Source: Candidula unifasciata
Lineage: Eukaryota; Mollusca; Gastropoda; Stylommatophora; Geomitridae
Assembly: GCA_905116865.2 (NCBI GenBank)
Contig: CAJHNH020002446.1
Coordinates: forward strand, 815,001 to 879,000
Direction of reading: 5' to 3'
DNA length: 64,000 nt
Shown: in pieces, positions 45,267 through 54,675 of the stretch
Layout: each line of letters starts with the position of its first letter
Numbering within the stretch: position 1 is the first letter of the stretch
Position numbers and translations under genes: made by a program
Notes under the pieces: generated by a model
The model's database searches: none
Told to the model about the DNA's origin: nothing
Seen by the model: the letters and a program-made list of their open reading frames with translations, nothing else

Positions 45267-45514
45267 GTCTTCTTCTTAGCGTTCATCAGCTGAAAACTCT
45301 CGTGGAAAGTTCTGGTCGTTTGTCCGATTGTAGACTTTGGTCTTGTTTCAGAACTTTGGTCATTCATACTTACCCGTTATACAGACCAGGCTTATCTGTA
45401 TTCAGACTGTTGGTTCCTCTATTCAGTCAACTTTTGCGTCATGCTTGTTAAAGGAGCAGTGAATTTATTACTCCCTCTCCCTCCCCCAAACGGGGCTTCG
45501 GAACCCACACGGGG
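45267..45514 (-). mobile_element. GAA-tailed SINE with 10-bp TSD
   Basis: Reverse copy with tail TCTTCTTCTTAGC and end CGGGGCTTCGGAACCCACACGG. It has an internal deletion of the GCCTCTCAGGCAGGTGCACT region. The perfect repeat AATGAATACA lies at 45257-45266 and 45515-45524. Confidence 0.9.
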
Positions 45515-45749
45515 AATGAATACAATGAAAGAAGTCAGAAAGTTACGTTAACTCTGGTATGTTTTCACATGAAAGCTACCCAGAATGTTGCTTTATCTTT
45601 CTGAGTTGCAATCTAGTGGTATTCCAGCAGAAGGCTCCAGGACAGAAAGGATTAAAGAGCAGCAGGTGGCATTATTTTCTCTGATGAGAATGCCCTGGAA
45701 ACGATGCCAGAGAGTCATGCTGAAGATATAGGTGTATATATATATATCC

Positions 45750-46140
45750 TGGACAATTATTAAACAAGCTGAACAATATCTTGAGGCATCGGAAATATGG
45801 TTTTACAAAAGAATCCTTTAAATTTCTTTGACGGCTGAAAAGAGCATGCCAGAGGTTTTGAAAGAGGCGAGTGCTCGGAGACAACTTATCACAAACATCA
45901 GAAAAAGTCAGTCATCATTTTTTAGCCATGTTATGAGACAAGAAAAAATGGAACATGTGGTGACCACTGGAAAAATCTGCGGAAAGAAAGACAGAGGAAG
46001 ACAACGCGAGAAGATTCTTGACGGCCTTTTGTCATGTCATGGAAGGGTGTCAACAAACGAACTGATACAAGCAGCTGCGGATCGTAGATTGTGGAAAGGC
46101 ATGATCGCCAAGGCCATGCGGCAAGACACTGTATGATGAT
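45750..46140 (+). mobile_element. LINE 3' remnant ending in GAT then (AT)n
   Basis: The 102-aa frame from 45828 contains MPEVLKEASARRQLITNIRK, SFFSHVMRQEKMEHVVTTGK, DRGRQREKILDGLL and the end [27 protein letters not shown] follows directly, then a pure (AT)n tract. Confidence 0.82.
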
Positions 46141-46144
46141 GATG

Positions 46145-46148
<4 letters not shown>

Positions 46149-46227
<79 letters not shown>
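46149..46227. repeat. (AT)n microsatellite, about 79 bp
   Basis: Uninterrupted TA/AT dinucleotide following the LINE GAT tail. Likely grown from the A/T-rich end of that insertion. Confidence 0.97.
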
Positions 46228-46230
<3 letters not shown>

Positions 46231-46439
46231 GGAAACAAACCGAGCCAGGATGGAACGATTGCATCAATGACAGTCTTAAAGAAAAGAAGACCAATTTATG
46301 CAACGCATTAGAAGGAACATGCAGACGATTCTTACATCTCTTTTCATTCAACACTAGTAAAGGTTACTAGAGTGGAAAGAAGAAGAAGAAAAAGAAGAAA
46401 AAGAACAAGAAGAAGAAGAAGATTCGCTTAGATGGCTAC

Positions 46440-46625
46440 TAAAGTAAAGTTAAAAAATCCCTTTCCACGCTTTCAGGCGTAATGGGCATATAGGGCTAGA
46501 CCTGTATTTTATAAACTAATCGGCCGGCCGCCAAGGTCATTTCTGGAAAAAAAAGTCTGGACCCGAACCCAACCCCTTCCGATCCACAGGCGAGCGTCTA
46601 GCCTCTACACCAGGGCAACTCCCAG
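46440..46625 (+). repeat. TTCAGGCGTA-family repeat
   Basis: TAAAGTAAAGTTAAAAAATC, CCACGCTTTCAGGCGTAATG, GGCATATAGGGCTAGACCTG and TTTTATAAACTAATCGG match the copies at 26140 and 33425. It ends about 85 bp before exon 8. Confidence 0.7.
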
Positions 46626-46710
46626 TTGGAAAAGATGACCGCTTATATCGCAAACATCAAAATTTATGCAATTGTTTATCAGGAGCTAATTACTTTAATT
46701 AATTACACAG

Positions 46711-46932
46711 GTGCCTTGCTCCTGTTACTTTCCTACAAGGACAGGCGTCTGACAGTTTTCGATCCGTCATGGCCGTCGGGACAACAGATGACACCCGCAT
46801 TGAATATGTTTTCCCCGTCATATAGTGTGTTTGTAGTTGTTTACCGAATGTGTATGGATTTCGAACACCGGAGATATTGTTTAAATCAAGAGATCACATG
46901 CGGCAAAAACTGGCAATATCAGTGCTGCTTGG
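46711..46932 (+). CDS. ABCA exon 8: TM helix 5 and following loop
   Basis: After AATTACACAG two bases complete Gly396, then ALLLLLSYKDRRLTVFDPSW, MTPALNMFSPSYSVFVVVYR and MCMDFEHRRYCLNQEITCGK, ending QYQCCL at G|GTAAGT, phase 1. The LN-FSPSYSV block matches the LFPHYCL/FPPFCL segment of ABCAs, which precedes the last TM helix. The DPSWPSGQQ stretch is a lineage feature. Confidence 0.88.
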
Positions 46933-47124
46933 GTAAGTTCTTTATTATGTGATCTTTCGCGGCAGCTGTTGCTGTTGGTATTATAACGAGCACAGAATAA
47001 TTTGAAAACGCTTAATGAAAAGGCAGAAATGCACTATGTATATCACTGTATGTATTGGTATGTATAGAATAATGACCGTTATATCATTATAAGAGGTGGA
47101 GTGTTGTTAACTCTTCCTCGCTTT

Positions 47125-47290
47125 TTTTGTTCTTAGAGCGTAATGGCTGTCAACTCTGGCGGGACGTTTTTGTTTTTCTGTAATTAAACCTAAATCCAGT
47201 ACTTTAGTTTTGCCTCCACACCAGTATTACAAATCTGATTTATTTGTATGCAGACTGTTGGTCCTTGCTTCTCAGGCAGACGCACTCCAG
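47125..47290 (-). mobile_element. GAA-tailed SINE, partial
   Basis: GGCTGTCAACTCTGGCGGGA, CTAAATCCAGTACTTTAG, ACCAGTATTACAAATCTGAT, TTTGTATGCAGACTGTTGG and TCTCAGGCAGACGCACTCC match the family in reverse; the distal end is missing. Confidence 0.75.
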
Positions 47291-48164
47291 CTTAGAAGAC
47301 GCGGATGATGATAATGATGGCGCCCAAGCCACACTTTTTCCCTACCATCAAACCAACTTCCTGGGTTTCTTTATCTATCCCCTAAAACGACCCTGCGGGC
47401 GTGCGAGCGAGCGCGCGTGTATGTGTGTGTGTGTGTGGGGGCAGGGGGGGGGGTGGCGTACCCCGTTAAACGACACCGACTGACGAATTTTCCTAACCCG
47501 ACTGCCCCAGGAGAATCACTACTGACCCCTACTGACCAATCAGAACCTTCGAATACTTATTTATAAAGTCAGATAGTCTGCCAATTATGTCTCTTCTCTT
47601 CGGCCCTCAACAGTATGACTAAACACCCACTCTTATGTCGTACATTCTCCTTTTTACTACAGCTCAAACCGTCTCTGAGCGGTCGGCCTTCGCTCCTATG
47701 ACACAGATGATGATGCTGGTGCACGAGCCGCTCTTTCTCATATATCCAGGGTCATCAAGCCGCCTTCCTAGGTTTCTTTATCTTAACTCTAAAATAGCCC
47801 CTCTTCGCGGTCCGTCACTGCCGCCTATAAGTCTATTTTCATGTCCCCTAAATTGTTTCGTTTTGTAACATGTATCCCCCCCGCCAACAAACCACTCCTA
47901 ATTTTGTCTATTTCAGAACCCATAATGATGCACCAAATTTATTAGTCATATGCCACCTGTCACCCGCCGCTTTAAAGATAATAATTCACCTGCAAAGTAT
48001 CGATTTGTCAGATCGAGCAATAACACTAAAGAAATATAGATTTGCCTTCCTTAAAACACTTCACCTAAAAATACCCATTACACCCCATTTCCCACCATAA
48101 AAGAACTTTGCCTTCCTTAAAAACATTTCTGTCCCCTAGAAATACTGACAAACGACACCCCGGG

Positions 48165-48345
48165 AAAATTTTTTACGGAGATCCCTAGGGATCGACACCG
48201 GAGCTAAGGAGTTCATGCACAGTGCGACGCTCCCGGCAGGCGGCAAGCCGTTTTGCGGAGTGAGGCCGATCCATATAGGATAAAAACTAGTGCAATGAAG
48301 TCGATCCTCTCGGCTTTAACCTTTTTGTTTTCAACCTTCTAATAA
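48165..48345 (+). repeat. Dispersed repeat, third copy
   Basis: TTACGGAGATCCCTAGGGAT, CCGGAGCTAAGGAGTTCATG, GCGACGCTCCCGGCAGGC, GAGTGAGGCCGATCCATAT and TGAAGTCGATCCTCTCG. See 8110-8310 for the family. Confidence 0.75.
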
Positions 48346-48439
48346 TATAAAGCATAGCTCCCTGTGTAGGTTACAGTGCCACACAAAAATAGACCCACTA
48401 CTCCCTACCAAGCGTGTCGTAAAAGATGACAATTTTGGC

Positions 48440-48600
48440 TTGTTCGTTTATACTTCTATTACTATTACTGTATCTGCTGCTGCTATCACTACTACTTCGC
48501 TTACTGTTACTGCTTCAACTACGATTGCTGCCACTACTGCTGCTGCTGCCACCACTATAATCACAAATACTACCATTTTTGCTGCTGCTTTTACTTCTAC
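48440..48600. repeat. Imperfect ACT/GCT triplet repeat
   Basis: Reads as Thr/Ala/Ser-rich on one frame because of ACT, GCT and ATC triplets. It lies inside intron 8 and immediately before a real exon, but is not coding. Confidence 0.7.
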
Positions 48601-48631
48601 AGTAATATTGTATTTTTTTTTTACTGATCAG

Positions 48632-48722
48632 ATAGCCAAGTATCAAGGATGCTCTTTGAGTTCCTACTGCCCATGATTTGTTGGTCGGCTATGTTTATCC
48701 TGCTAGACTCATATTTACTTAG
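48632..48722 (+). CDS. ABCA exon 9: last TM helix (short exon)
   Basis: A 91-bp exon after TTTTTTTTTACTGATCAG, donor TTAG|GTTTGT. Two bases complete Asp470 from exon 8, then SQVSRMLFEFLLPMICWSAM and FILLDSYLL. The hydrophobic RMLFEFLL...FILL stretch is at the place of the last TMD helix (canonical K-L--M---G--FF-L). Phase in is 1 and out is 2. It fills a helix otherwise missing between exons 8 and 11. Confidence 0.8.
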
Positions 48723-48949
48723 GTTTGTTGTGTTCATGGCTTATGTTACATTATTCTAGTTTTAATTTCTACACCAGACTCAAACACATTAACATACAAC
48801 CACAGGGAGTGCGAACCCTCAAGCACATGTATATATTAGTAAATGTATTAGTAGTATTTATCGATTGTCTTTCTCTGCTTAACGCCGTTAGGTGTCGCAG
48901 GCACAGCTAATGATTGGTTTACTGGACAGAGTGCGCACGAAAGCTTGCA

Positions 48950-49750
48950 GCATGGTGATATTGTTGAGTTTCAGTAAGTTCCTAACTCCATCTATCCATG
49001 TTATTGGTATTCCTCTGCATCTAGATGTTTCCATTCTCATATTGTATGCTCTTGCAACCGGTGACTCTGGGCTTATTCTTACAATGTGGCCAAACCATCT
49101 CAGTCTTTTTCAGTAAATGTAATTACCGGTGTTATTCCCACTATTATAATGATATCTTCGTTTCGTTTATGGTCTCTTCTTGTTATGTTGACTGCTTTTC
49201 TCAAGCATCTCATTTCATACGTCGTTACTTTCCGCTCTTGTTCTTTTGGTAATACCAGGTTTGTCTCTGGTAACACAATGTTGGTAAAAAGATTGCGTTT
49301 ATGATTCGTTGTTTTTTTTTTTTCTTCCATTGGGGAAAGTTGATAGATTGTTTGCCTCTTGGATTCTGGCCTTGATCTCTCTGTCCAGTCTACCGCCTTA
49401 TGTAAAGAAGTTTCTACGATATTTGAATTCGCCCAACTGTTTTAGTCAGTGCTCATTAATTTGTATGCTGATATTTTGATGTTCCCTGTATGTGTTCATG
49501 GTTTCTGTTTTTCAGATGATGGTCTTTGTGTTGTTCTTGAGATAGCAAATATGGCGGGCATTAATCTGTTCCTGTAGGTGTTCAGTTTTACTGTAGAATA
49601 TGAACTGATCGTCGGCAAGGAGCAACTCGCTTAAGTAGTCTGGCTGGTCACTGGCTGATGCGGTTTGTTCTATTTTGGTGATACAGACTATACAAATAAT
49701 GAAGAGCAAGAGTGATAGAACACATCCTTCTCTCACTCCAGATGTCACTA
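48950..49750 (-). mobile_element. LINE RT remnant, reverse
   Basis: The reverse frame 49748-49512 reads SGVREGCVLSLLLFIICIVC, then LLADDQFIFYSKTEHLQEQI, a changed RT catalytic box (LADD). Further 3' is TYEMRCLRKAVNITRRD. Related to the plus-strand copy at 29540-30425 (LLFADDQSILYQNEYDLQEH; EMKCLRKAANKTRLD). Degenerate. Confidence 0.82.
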
Positions 49751-50109
49751 AAAACGATGTATTAGTATATTATTGTTTTAATTACTCTATACTAATTTTC
49801 TCTCAAAATTAGGTCTAGCTAAAACTGCGGGAGGTACATTCACAAAGAAACAATATCACTCACATCAGGACAAGAGGATAAATTTTATTTTAGCATGACA
49901 TTATGAGCCAAGAATGTGTGTGAAGAAATGCACATTTTTGTATGAATGCGTGCCTACGTGGGTGGGTGTATGAGTGTGCATGCGTAGGTACTTGAGTGGT
50001 TGTATGAATGCATGTCGCACATTGTCACTTTGGGAGACCTTTTGTTTGTCCTCCTTCTTTTAGGAGCTTGGGCCTCTCTCCATTAGGAGAGGCAATTAGT
50101 ATTCCCCCC

Positions 50110-50300
50110 CCCCCCCCCCAGGTAACTGCGTAGTTATATGGGACACCTGTGTGCATTGTTGCGCACGTAAACAAAATACCTTGACAGTTGGAAATCGAAA
50201 AAAGTAGCCTAAAGGCGTAAATTTGGAGTTTAAAATCTACCCAAAGTATTTCAGGATCCTCGCCGGTGCAACAGTGATCGTGCACTGCGCTGACATACCC
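50110..50300 (+). mobile_element. tRNA-like SINE body (copy of 28558 element)
   Basis: GTGTGCATTGTTGCGCACGT, GTTGGAAATCGAAAAAAGTA, AATCTACCCAAAGTATTTC and TCGCCGGTGCAACAG. The head is missing; a C run marks the 5' edge. Confidence 0.75.
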
Positions 50301-50462
50301 ACTCAGACTTGCCAGCAAATAGTTGGTCTCAGTTGATATACTTGTAACTGTTGGTTTGAAAAGGCAGGTCACTATTAAGACTTCTCAAATGGTTGTACAG
50401 ACACGCTGGTCCATGTTTATAATCTACATCTCGCAATTCAACAATTAATTTTCCCACATTCG

Positions 50463-50600
50463 CAAACAATAGGAATATTGCATCAAAAACATATTTTTTA
50501 GAGGATGTTGCAGGCACAAATTGCATTAGAAGGCGTGCACCATGTTTGTTAGCACTCATTTGTCCAATGTTAATAATTCACTTTGCTGTTTCATAACCAG
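50463..50600 (+). repeat. Direct repeat pair with 52215-52355
   Basis: CAAACAATAGGAATATTGCA, TCAAAAACAT, GATGTTGCAGGCACAAA, GCACCATGTTTGTTAG and TTTGCTGTTTCATAACCA recur in order 1.75 kb downstream on the same strand. The two copies flank exon 10. Confidence 0.85.
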
Positions 50601-50624
50601 TTTTCCTGAATGCATTGAGTGACG

Positions 50625-50815
50625 TTCAACCCCCAACAGGGCCGCACAACGAGCCGTAAAACACCTGGTGACACAAAGTGTCATCGTTCGGGTGAGAATC
50701 CACCGGGTACAAGTCTAAGAAACCTCATGCAACCATTAGGTTATATTAGGGTCCCCGACTACAGCCGGGCAGGGCTTTAAAAAAAAAACTGCGTCTCATA
50801 TTGGGAGGAGGTTTT
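50625..50815 (+). repeat. Dispersed repeat (CCCAGAAACC family)
   Basis: Shares the start, CACAAAGTGTCATCGTTCGG, AACCTCATGCAACCATTAGG and GGGCAGGGCTTTAAA blocks with 8930-9160 and 30725-30915. Confidence 0.7.
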
Positions 50816-51089
50816 TTATTACCTAAATGGATTCCGGGAACTATTTTATAGGTCTATAAAATTTAGGTCAAGCCCTATATGCCTGTATAAAAGAAAAGTG
50901 ATCTACATCTGCTACAAGGCACATATATGAGTGTATTTATAATTAGACGCATATTTACAATTTAGATGGAATATTAGCAATAGTTAGAAGCAGACAGGGA
51001 AAAAAAGGATGTCCTTACTACACCATTTTGAGTCATGATGGCTTGTAAATTTAGATAATTTAAATAGCAGGTTTAAGTTTTTTTTTCAG

Positions 51090-51193
51090 GCGATTCGTCT
51101 GTGCCTTAAAAAGGCATTCGTTGGACAGTGTTTTAAAACGAGTTATCAATGTACGAACGGAATACAAACATCGTAGTGGAAAATCGGTCAAAG
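51090..51193 (+). CDS. ABCA exon 10: cytosolic linker
   Basis: After TTTTTTTTTCAG one G completes Arg500 (AG from exon 9), then RFVCALKRHSLDSVLKRVIN and VRTEYKHRSGKSVK, ending AAAG|GTCAGT in phase 1, exactly the phase needed by exon 11. The product is basic and hydrophilic, as expected just inside the membrane between the last helix and the NBD. It rests on splice sites and phase rather than family similarity. Confidence 0.72.
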
Positions 51194-51374
51194 GTCAGTT
51201 GCTTCAGAAACAGTATCCATTGTTTTAACGTGAAAATGACCATTTTCAGCGCCTGAGAGATTTCTTACAATGTCATATTTTCTATCAAGATGATAGGTGC
51301 TTTGCTTTAAAAAACAAATCGTCGCGTTCTATCAGCATACCCGAAGAAGGAGCTTTAGGTTATAAATGTGACTA

Positions 51375-51535
51375 GGTTATGAGCGCCATATAAAATGGCC
51401 TAGCATTGCACGCCATTAAAAGCCCTGAAAAGGACTCGTGAAGTGACGATGCGATAAAAAGGGTCAGACACAAATGCTGTCCTAATCGGCGACGAAGTCG
51501 TCCACCTGCGAGCCAGTGGGTGACCCGGCCGCCGG
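51375..51535 (-). repeat. Reverse copy of the 33035-33215 repeat
   Basis: In reverse: CAGGTGGACGACTTCGTCGC, CTTTTTATCGCATCG, AGTCCTTTTCAGGGCTTTTA, ATGGCGTGCAATGC, GGCCATTTTATATGGCGC match the plus copy in order. Confidence 0.75.
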
Positions 51536-51664
51536 TGATTTTCCATCTAGCAGCAGAGCCTGTGTTTAAATGTTCTGTATTTAAGTGGTCTCCACCCTTT
51601 TTTTCAGGTCGGGCTCCTCTTGAGTATATAAGACCTCCAACATATAGCCTCTTTGAGCATATTG

Positions 51665-52030
51665 CAAGACATCCACGTCCCACGTATATTGCAAGACCCC
51701 CCCCCCTCCTTACGTCCCACTTAAGTGTACTGCAAGACCCACCACCTCCTACTTGAGTGTATTGCAAGACACCCACGTCCCACTTGAGTGTATTGCAAAA
51801 ACCTCCCCCCTCCCCACCTCCTACTTACGTCCCGCTTAAGTGTATTGCAAAACCCACCACCTCCCACTTGAGTGTATTGCAAGACACCCACGTCCCACTT
51901 GAGTGTATTAAAAGACCCCCCCCCCCCCCCCCACCCCCACTTGAGTGTATTGCAAGACCCCTACGTCTCACTTGAGTGTATTTCAAGACCCTTACGTCCC
52001 ACTTGAGTGTATTGCAAGACTCACCCTTGC
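51665..52030 (+). repeat. Minisatellite, about 32-bp unit
   Basis: At least ten variable copies of CCCACTTGAGTGTATTGCAA followed by GACCCCCACGT. Unit length varies through C-run changes. The open frames over it are by-products of the repeat. Confidence 0.9.
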
Positions 52031-52214
52031 CTCCCCTTTCCCAACATAGCGAAATATGATTAAAAAAAGGAGGATAACAGATTCTCCAACAAGAGAAACT
52101 AGAAGTATGAAAATACGTTTTGGTTAGAATATGTTCTTGTCCTGCAATTAAATACGTATGTTATCATACTGATTAGATTTTGATTTCTCATCACGACAAA
52201 TAATCTTCACACTG

Positions 52215-52355
52215 TCGCAAACAATAGGAATAATGCATCAAAAACACCTTTATGTAGGATGTTGCAGGGACAAACTGCACCGTAAGGCGGGCACCATGTT
52301 TGTTGGTACTCATTTGTCAAATGATAATCATTCATTTTGCTGTTTCATAACCACG
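52215..52355 (+). repeat. Second copy of the exon-10-flanking repeat
   Basis: Matches 50463-50600 block for block: CAAACAATAGGAATAATGCA, GATGTTGCAGGGACAAA, GGGCACCATGTTTGTTGG, TTTGCTGTTTCATAACCA. Confidence 0.85.
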
Positions 52356-52617
52356 GTTATGATACGGTGGATGTACACATTTCTCACAAAGACAATAATT
52401 TTTTTCTTGTCGTTTTGTTTAATAAATTTTTTGAAAAAATTTTTTTTTTAATAATAAAACTTAACCAAAATGAAAGTATAACAGATTATTACAAGTTCAT
52501 ACGAATTCTCTTTTAAAATTGTTTGAGGCCCTTTAAATCGTGTTGCCCCCCCCCCACCCCCTTTTTTCCTGAGGGTGGGGGGGGGGCACGCTCCCTAGGT
52601 TGGAAACCACTAGTCTA

Positions 52618-52842
52618 GCGGTTAACACAATCAGACCTAACTGTTAACACAATCAGACCTAACTGTTAACACAATCAGAACTAACTGTTAACACAATCAG
52701 ACCTAACTGTTAACACAATCATACCTAACTGTTAACACAATCAGACCTTATTGTTAACACGATTAGACCTAACTGTTAACACAGTCAGACCTAACTGTTA
52801 ACACAGTCAGACCTAACTGTTGACACAATTAAACCTAACAAT
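52618..52842 (+). repeat. 22-bp minisatellite, about 10 copies
   Basis: Unit TTAACACAATCAGACC followed by TAACTG, with single-base variants (CATACC, GATTAG, CAGTCA, CAATTA) increasing toward the 3' end. Confidence 0.95.
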
Positions 52843-53104
52843 TGGCCAACTGTTTAAATCAGCAGGACTGGCTGGCTTGCCATACCAACTCCAGTAGCAA
52901 GAAAAGAAATTTGTGCAGCAATGGAGATGAAATTCTAAGCAGACAGTGGCATTTTTGTGAGAAGGGGGAGGAGTATAGGGAGAGCATTCGGAAAAGCTCC
53001 AATACCTGATATTCTCTTCACAAAAAGCTTAACAACAATTAAAAGTTCTGGAATATACTCAACAGTGAGAGAGAAATAAAGGAGAACTTTTAGTTAGGTT
53101 GCAC

Positions 53105-53325
53105 TTGGAGCTACTGGCCTGTGGACTCTGCCTTGGCTTTGTAACGCCAGGGTGCCGGGTTCGATCCCAGCTGAGGACGATTTGTCTTGCGTTGGTTTCA
53201 ACAGTATTGCCGAGAGCTGACCGTCCTGTAAGCAATGGAAAACTAATGAACGTAAAATGTGCCTAGAAAAACCACAACAGTTAACAGATGCTGGGGTTGC
53301 TTCTGCAACGTCCTGTAAAAGATAG
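53105..53325 (+). mobile_element. tRNA-derived SINE with perfect B box
   Basis: Reads TGGCCTGTGGACTCTGCCTT, GTAACGCCAGGGTGCCGG, then GGTTCGATCCC, which fits the Pol III B box GGTTCGANNCC exactly. The body is TTGGTTTCAACAGTATTGCC, GAGCTGACCGTCCTGTAAGC, CCTAGAAAAACCACAACAG, GGGGTTGC-TCTGCAACG and ends TCCTGTAAAAGATAGGCAAC. Reverse copies are at 20425, 40912 and 59140, with pieces at 39575 and 44635. Confidence 0.88.
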
Positions 53326-53647
53326 GCAACTTTTTTTTCCTTCACTGCAAACTTCCCAACGCCATCTTGGCATTGGCAATGCGTTAATATAAAGTACGGT
53401 GACAACTCCTGGCAAATTTAAAGCCATACTAAATTTTTTAATAATTTAAACACGTAGACTCATTTATTAGCATATTAGCACCAATATTATTAATCAATTA
53501 CTTTCACGATGAAATTTAGTAAGCAAAGTTGAAAAAATCTTTTACAAGTAATTGTCGTAGGGTGTGATGAGCTGAGAAATCACAAACAAATTTCACTTAC
53601 AATGACTATGTATGACCAACTCCCTTACGTGACTTTCTTCTTCTCAG

Positions 53648-53734
53648 AAAAACTTGAAGAAAATACTAATATCCATGAGAAAGAAAATCTGGCCCAGCCG
53701 GGTAGACCGCAGGAGCGCACTGAGAAGAAAAAAG
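53648..53734 (+). CDS. ABCA exon 11: pre-NBD linker
   Basis: After CTTTCTTCTTCTCAG two bases complete Glu535, then KLEENTNIHEKENLAQPGRP and QERTEKKK, ending AAAG|GTACAG, phase 1. It is acidic then basic and corresponds to the DEDEDV-EER stretch before the ABCA NBD2. Confidence 0.85.
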
Positions 53735-54489
53735 GTACAGCAGAAGTCATACATTTTACTTAAAAAAGGGAGGGTGGGGGAGGGGTAAAATCCTGTTGAT
53801 GCAAGAAGGAAAATAGTCCAAATCTGAGTCCAGTATGAGGAAGAAAGTAAGCTCCTGTCTCTAAAGGACGGAAAATGATTAGAATCCTACCATTAATAGA
53901 AGGTCAAAGGTTAAAGTCGAGGGTCGACTGTTTTTGAAATCCTATATGGTTCAGTATCTTTCTCTCCTCTGCCGACAGCATTGCATAAAACATGAACGCC
54001 GGAGCTCCAGAGACCTTCCTAGGGGTCTTAGTAGAGATTGCACTTGTGAACCGAACGACACAGCCGCGAAACGAACCCAGTACCCTCAGAGCGTGAGGTG
54101 AACGGCATGACACTTTACCACGGAGACCACTACTAGTATAAGGTAAAGGGTTGAATGCAACCAAAACAAAAAAGAGGAATGTGTAATCTCACCAATGTGA
54201 GCAAGTAAAATGTAAAACTTTGCTACTGCTTGGTAGAAAGGTGTAAAATTCTGCCTCCCTACAGAAGAAAATGTAATCTCGCCATTACTATGATGAATGA
54301 CTTTGCCTCCCAGGTCGACCAAGCCTTGGATGGGTATCAGGTGGAGTCACTGAAAGTAAAGGCGGTCCATGTGATACTCACCACATCACCCACCTAGTGC
54401 GATCCACATCAGTATAAGGGAAAATTCAGAAATTTACAGCTTTAAGTGGGGAACATTAAAACGCCAGTCTGAATGCATAAAAAGTTAGA

Positions 54490-54675
54490 TGTTCCAGGGG
54501 CCATTTGGGAGCGGGTGGACAGTGCAGGGGCACATATAGCTCTTTACGGTCTGAGGAGAATGGTGCTGCAAGGCGAGGCAGATATATAATCTGGGTGTTC
54601 GTGGTACCATCGACATTAAGTTCTGAGCTTGTTACTGAAAATGGAGCCTCTTATTGAAATGTCACGAGTGCTGTG
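54490..54675 (+). repeat. GACGGAGC-family repeat fragment
   Basis: GGGGCCATTTGGGAGCGGGT, ACAGTGCAGGGGCAC, TTACGGTCTGAGGAGAATGG, GTGGTACCATCGAC, TTACTGAAAATGGAGCC and GTCACGAGTGCTGTGGTG match 27835-28160. Confidence 0.7.

Larger units (their letters stand above)
43693..46710 (+). other. ABCA intron 7, repeat-rich
   Basis: Carries a GAA-tailed SINE (43768-43982), a dispersed repeat (44045-44215), LINE remnants (44335-44590 and 45750-46140), a tRNA-derived SINE piece (44635-44765), a second GAA-tailed SINE (45267-45514), an (AT)n tract, a GAA run (about 46375-46422) and a TTCAGGCGTA-family repeat (46440-46620). Confidence 0.65.
46933..48631 (+). other. ABCA intron 8
   Basis: Holds a partial reversed GAA-tailed SINE (47125-47290), a TG/G-rich run (47415-47448), a segment duplicated at 57540-57720 (47460-47620), a dispersed repeat (48165-48345) and an imperfect ACT/GCT triplet stretch (48440-48600). 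Confidence 0.6.
48723..51089 (+). other. ABCA intron 9
   Basis: Carries a reversed LINE (48950-49750), a TG/GAATGC-rich variable stretch (49905-50020), a C run (50105-50119), the body of a tRNA-like SINE (50110-50300), a repeat duplicated at 52215 (50463-50600) and a CCCAGAAACC repeat (50625-50815). Confidence 0.6.
51194..53647 (+). other. ABCA intron 10
   Basis: Contains a reverse copy (51375-51535) of the 33035-33215 repeat, a minisatellite (51665-52030), the second member of a repeat pair (52215-52355), a 22-bp minisatellite (52618-52842) and a tRNA-derived SINE (53105-53325). Facing C and G runs (52546-52590) could form a hairpin. Confidence 0.65.

Noticed and set aside
48440..48676. A Thr/Ala/Ser-rich protein
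   Set aside because: It comes from imperfect ACT/GCT triplets in an intron. Only the last part, in another register, is a real exon (48632-48722).
53160..53175. A tRNA gene at the GGTTCGATCCC motif
   Set aside because: The flanks do not fold into a cloverleaf with an acceptor stem, and the same sequence recurs elsewhere with a SINE body.
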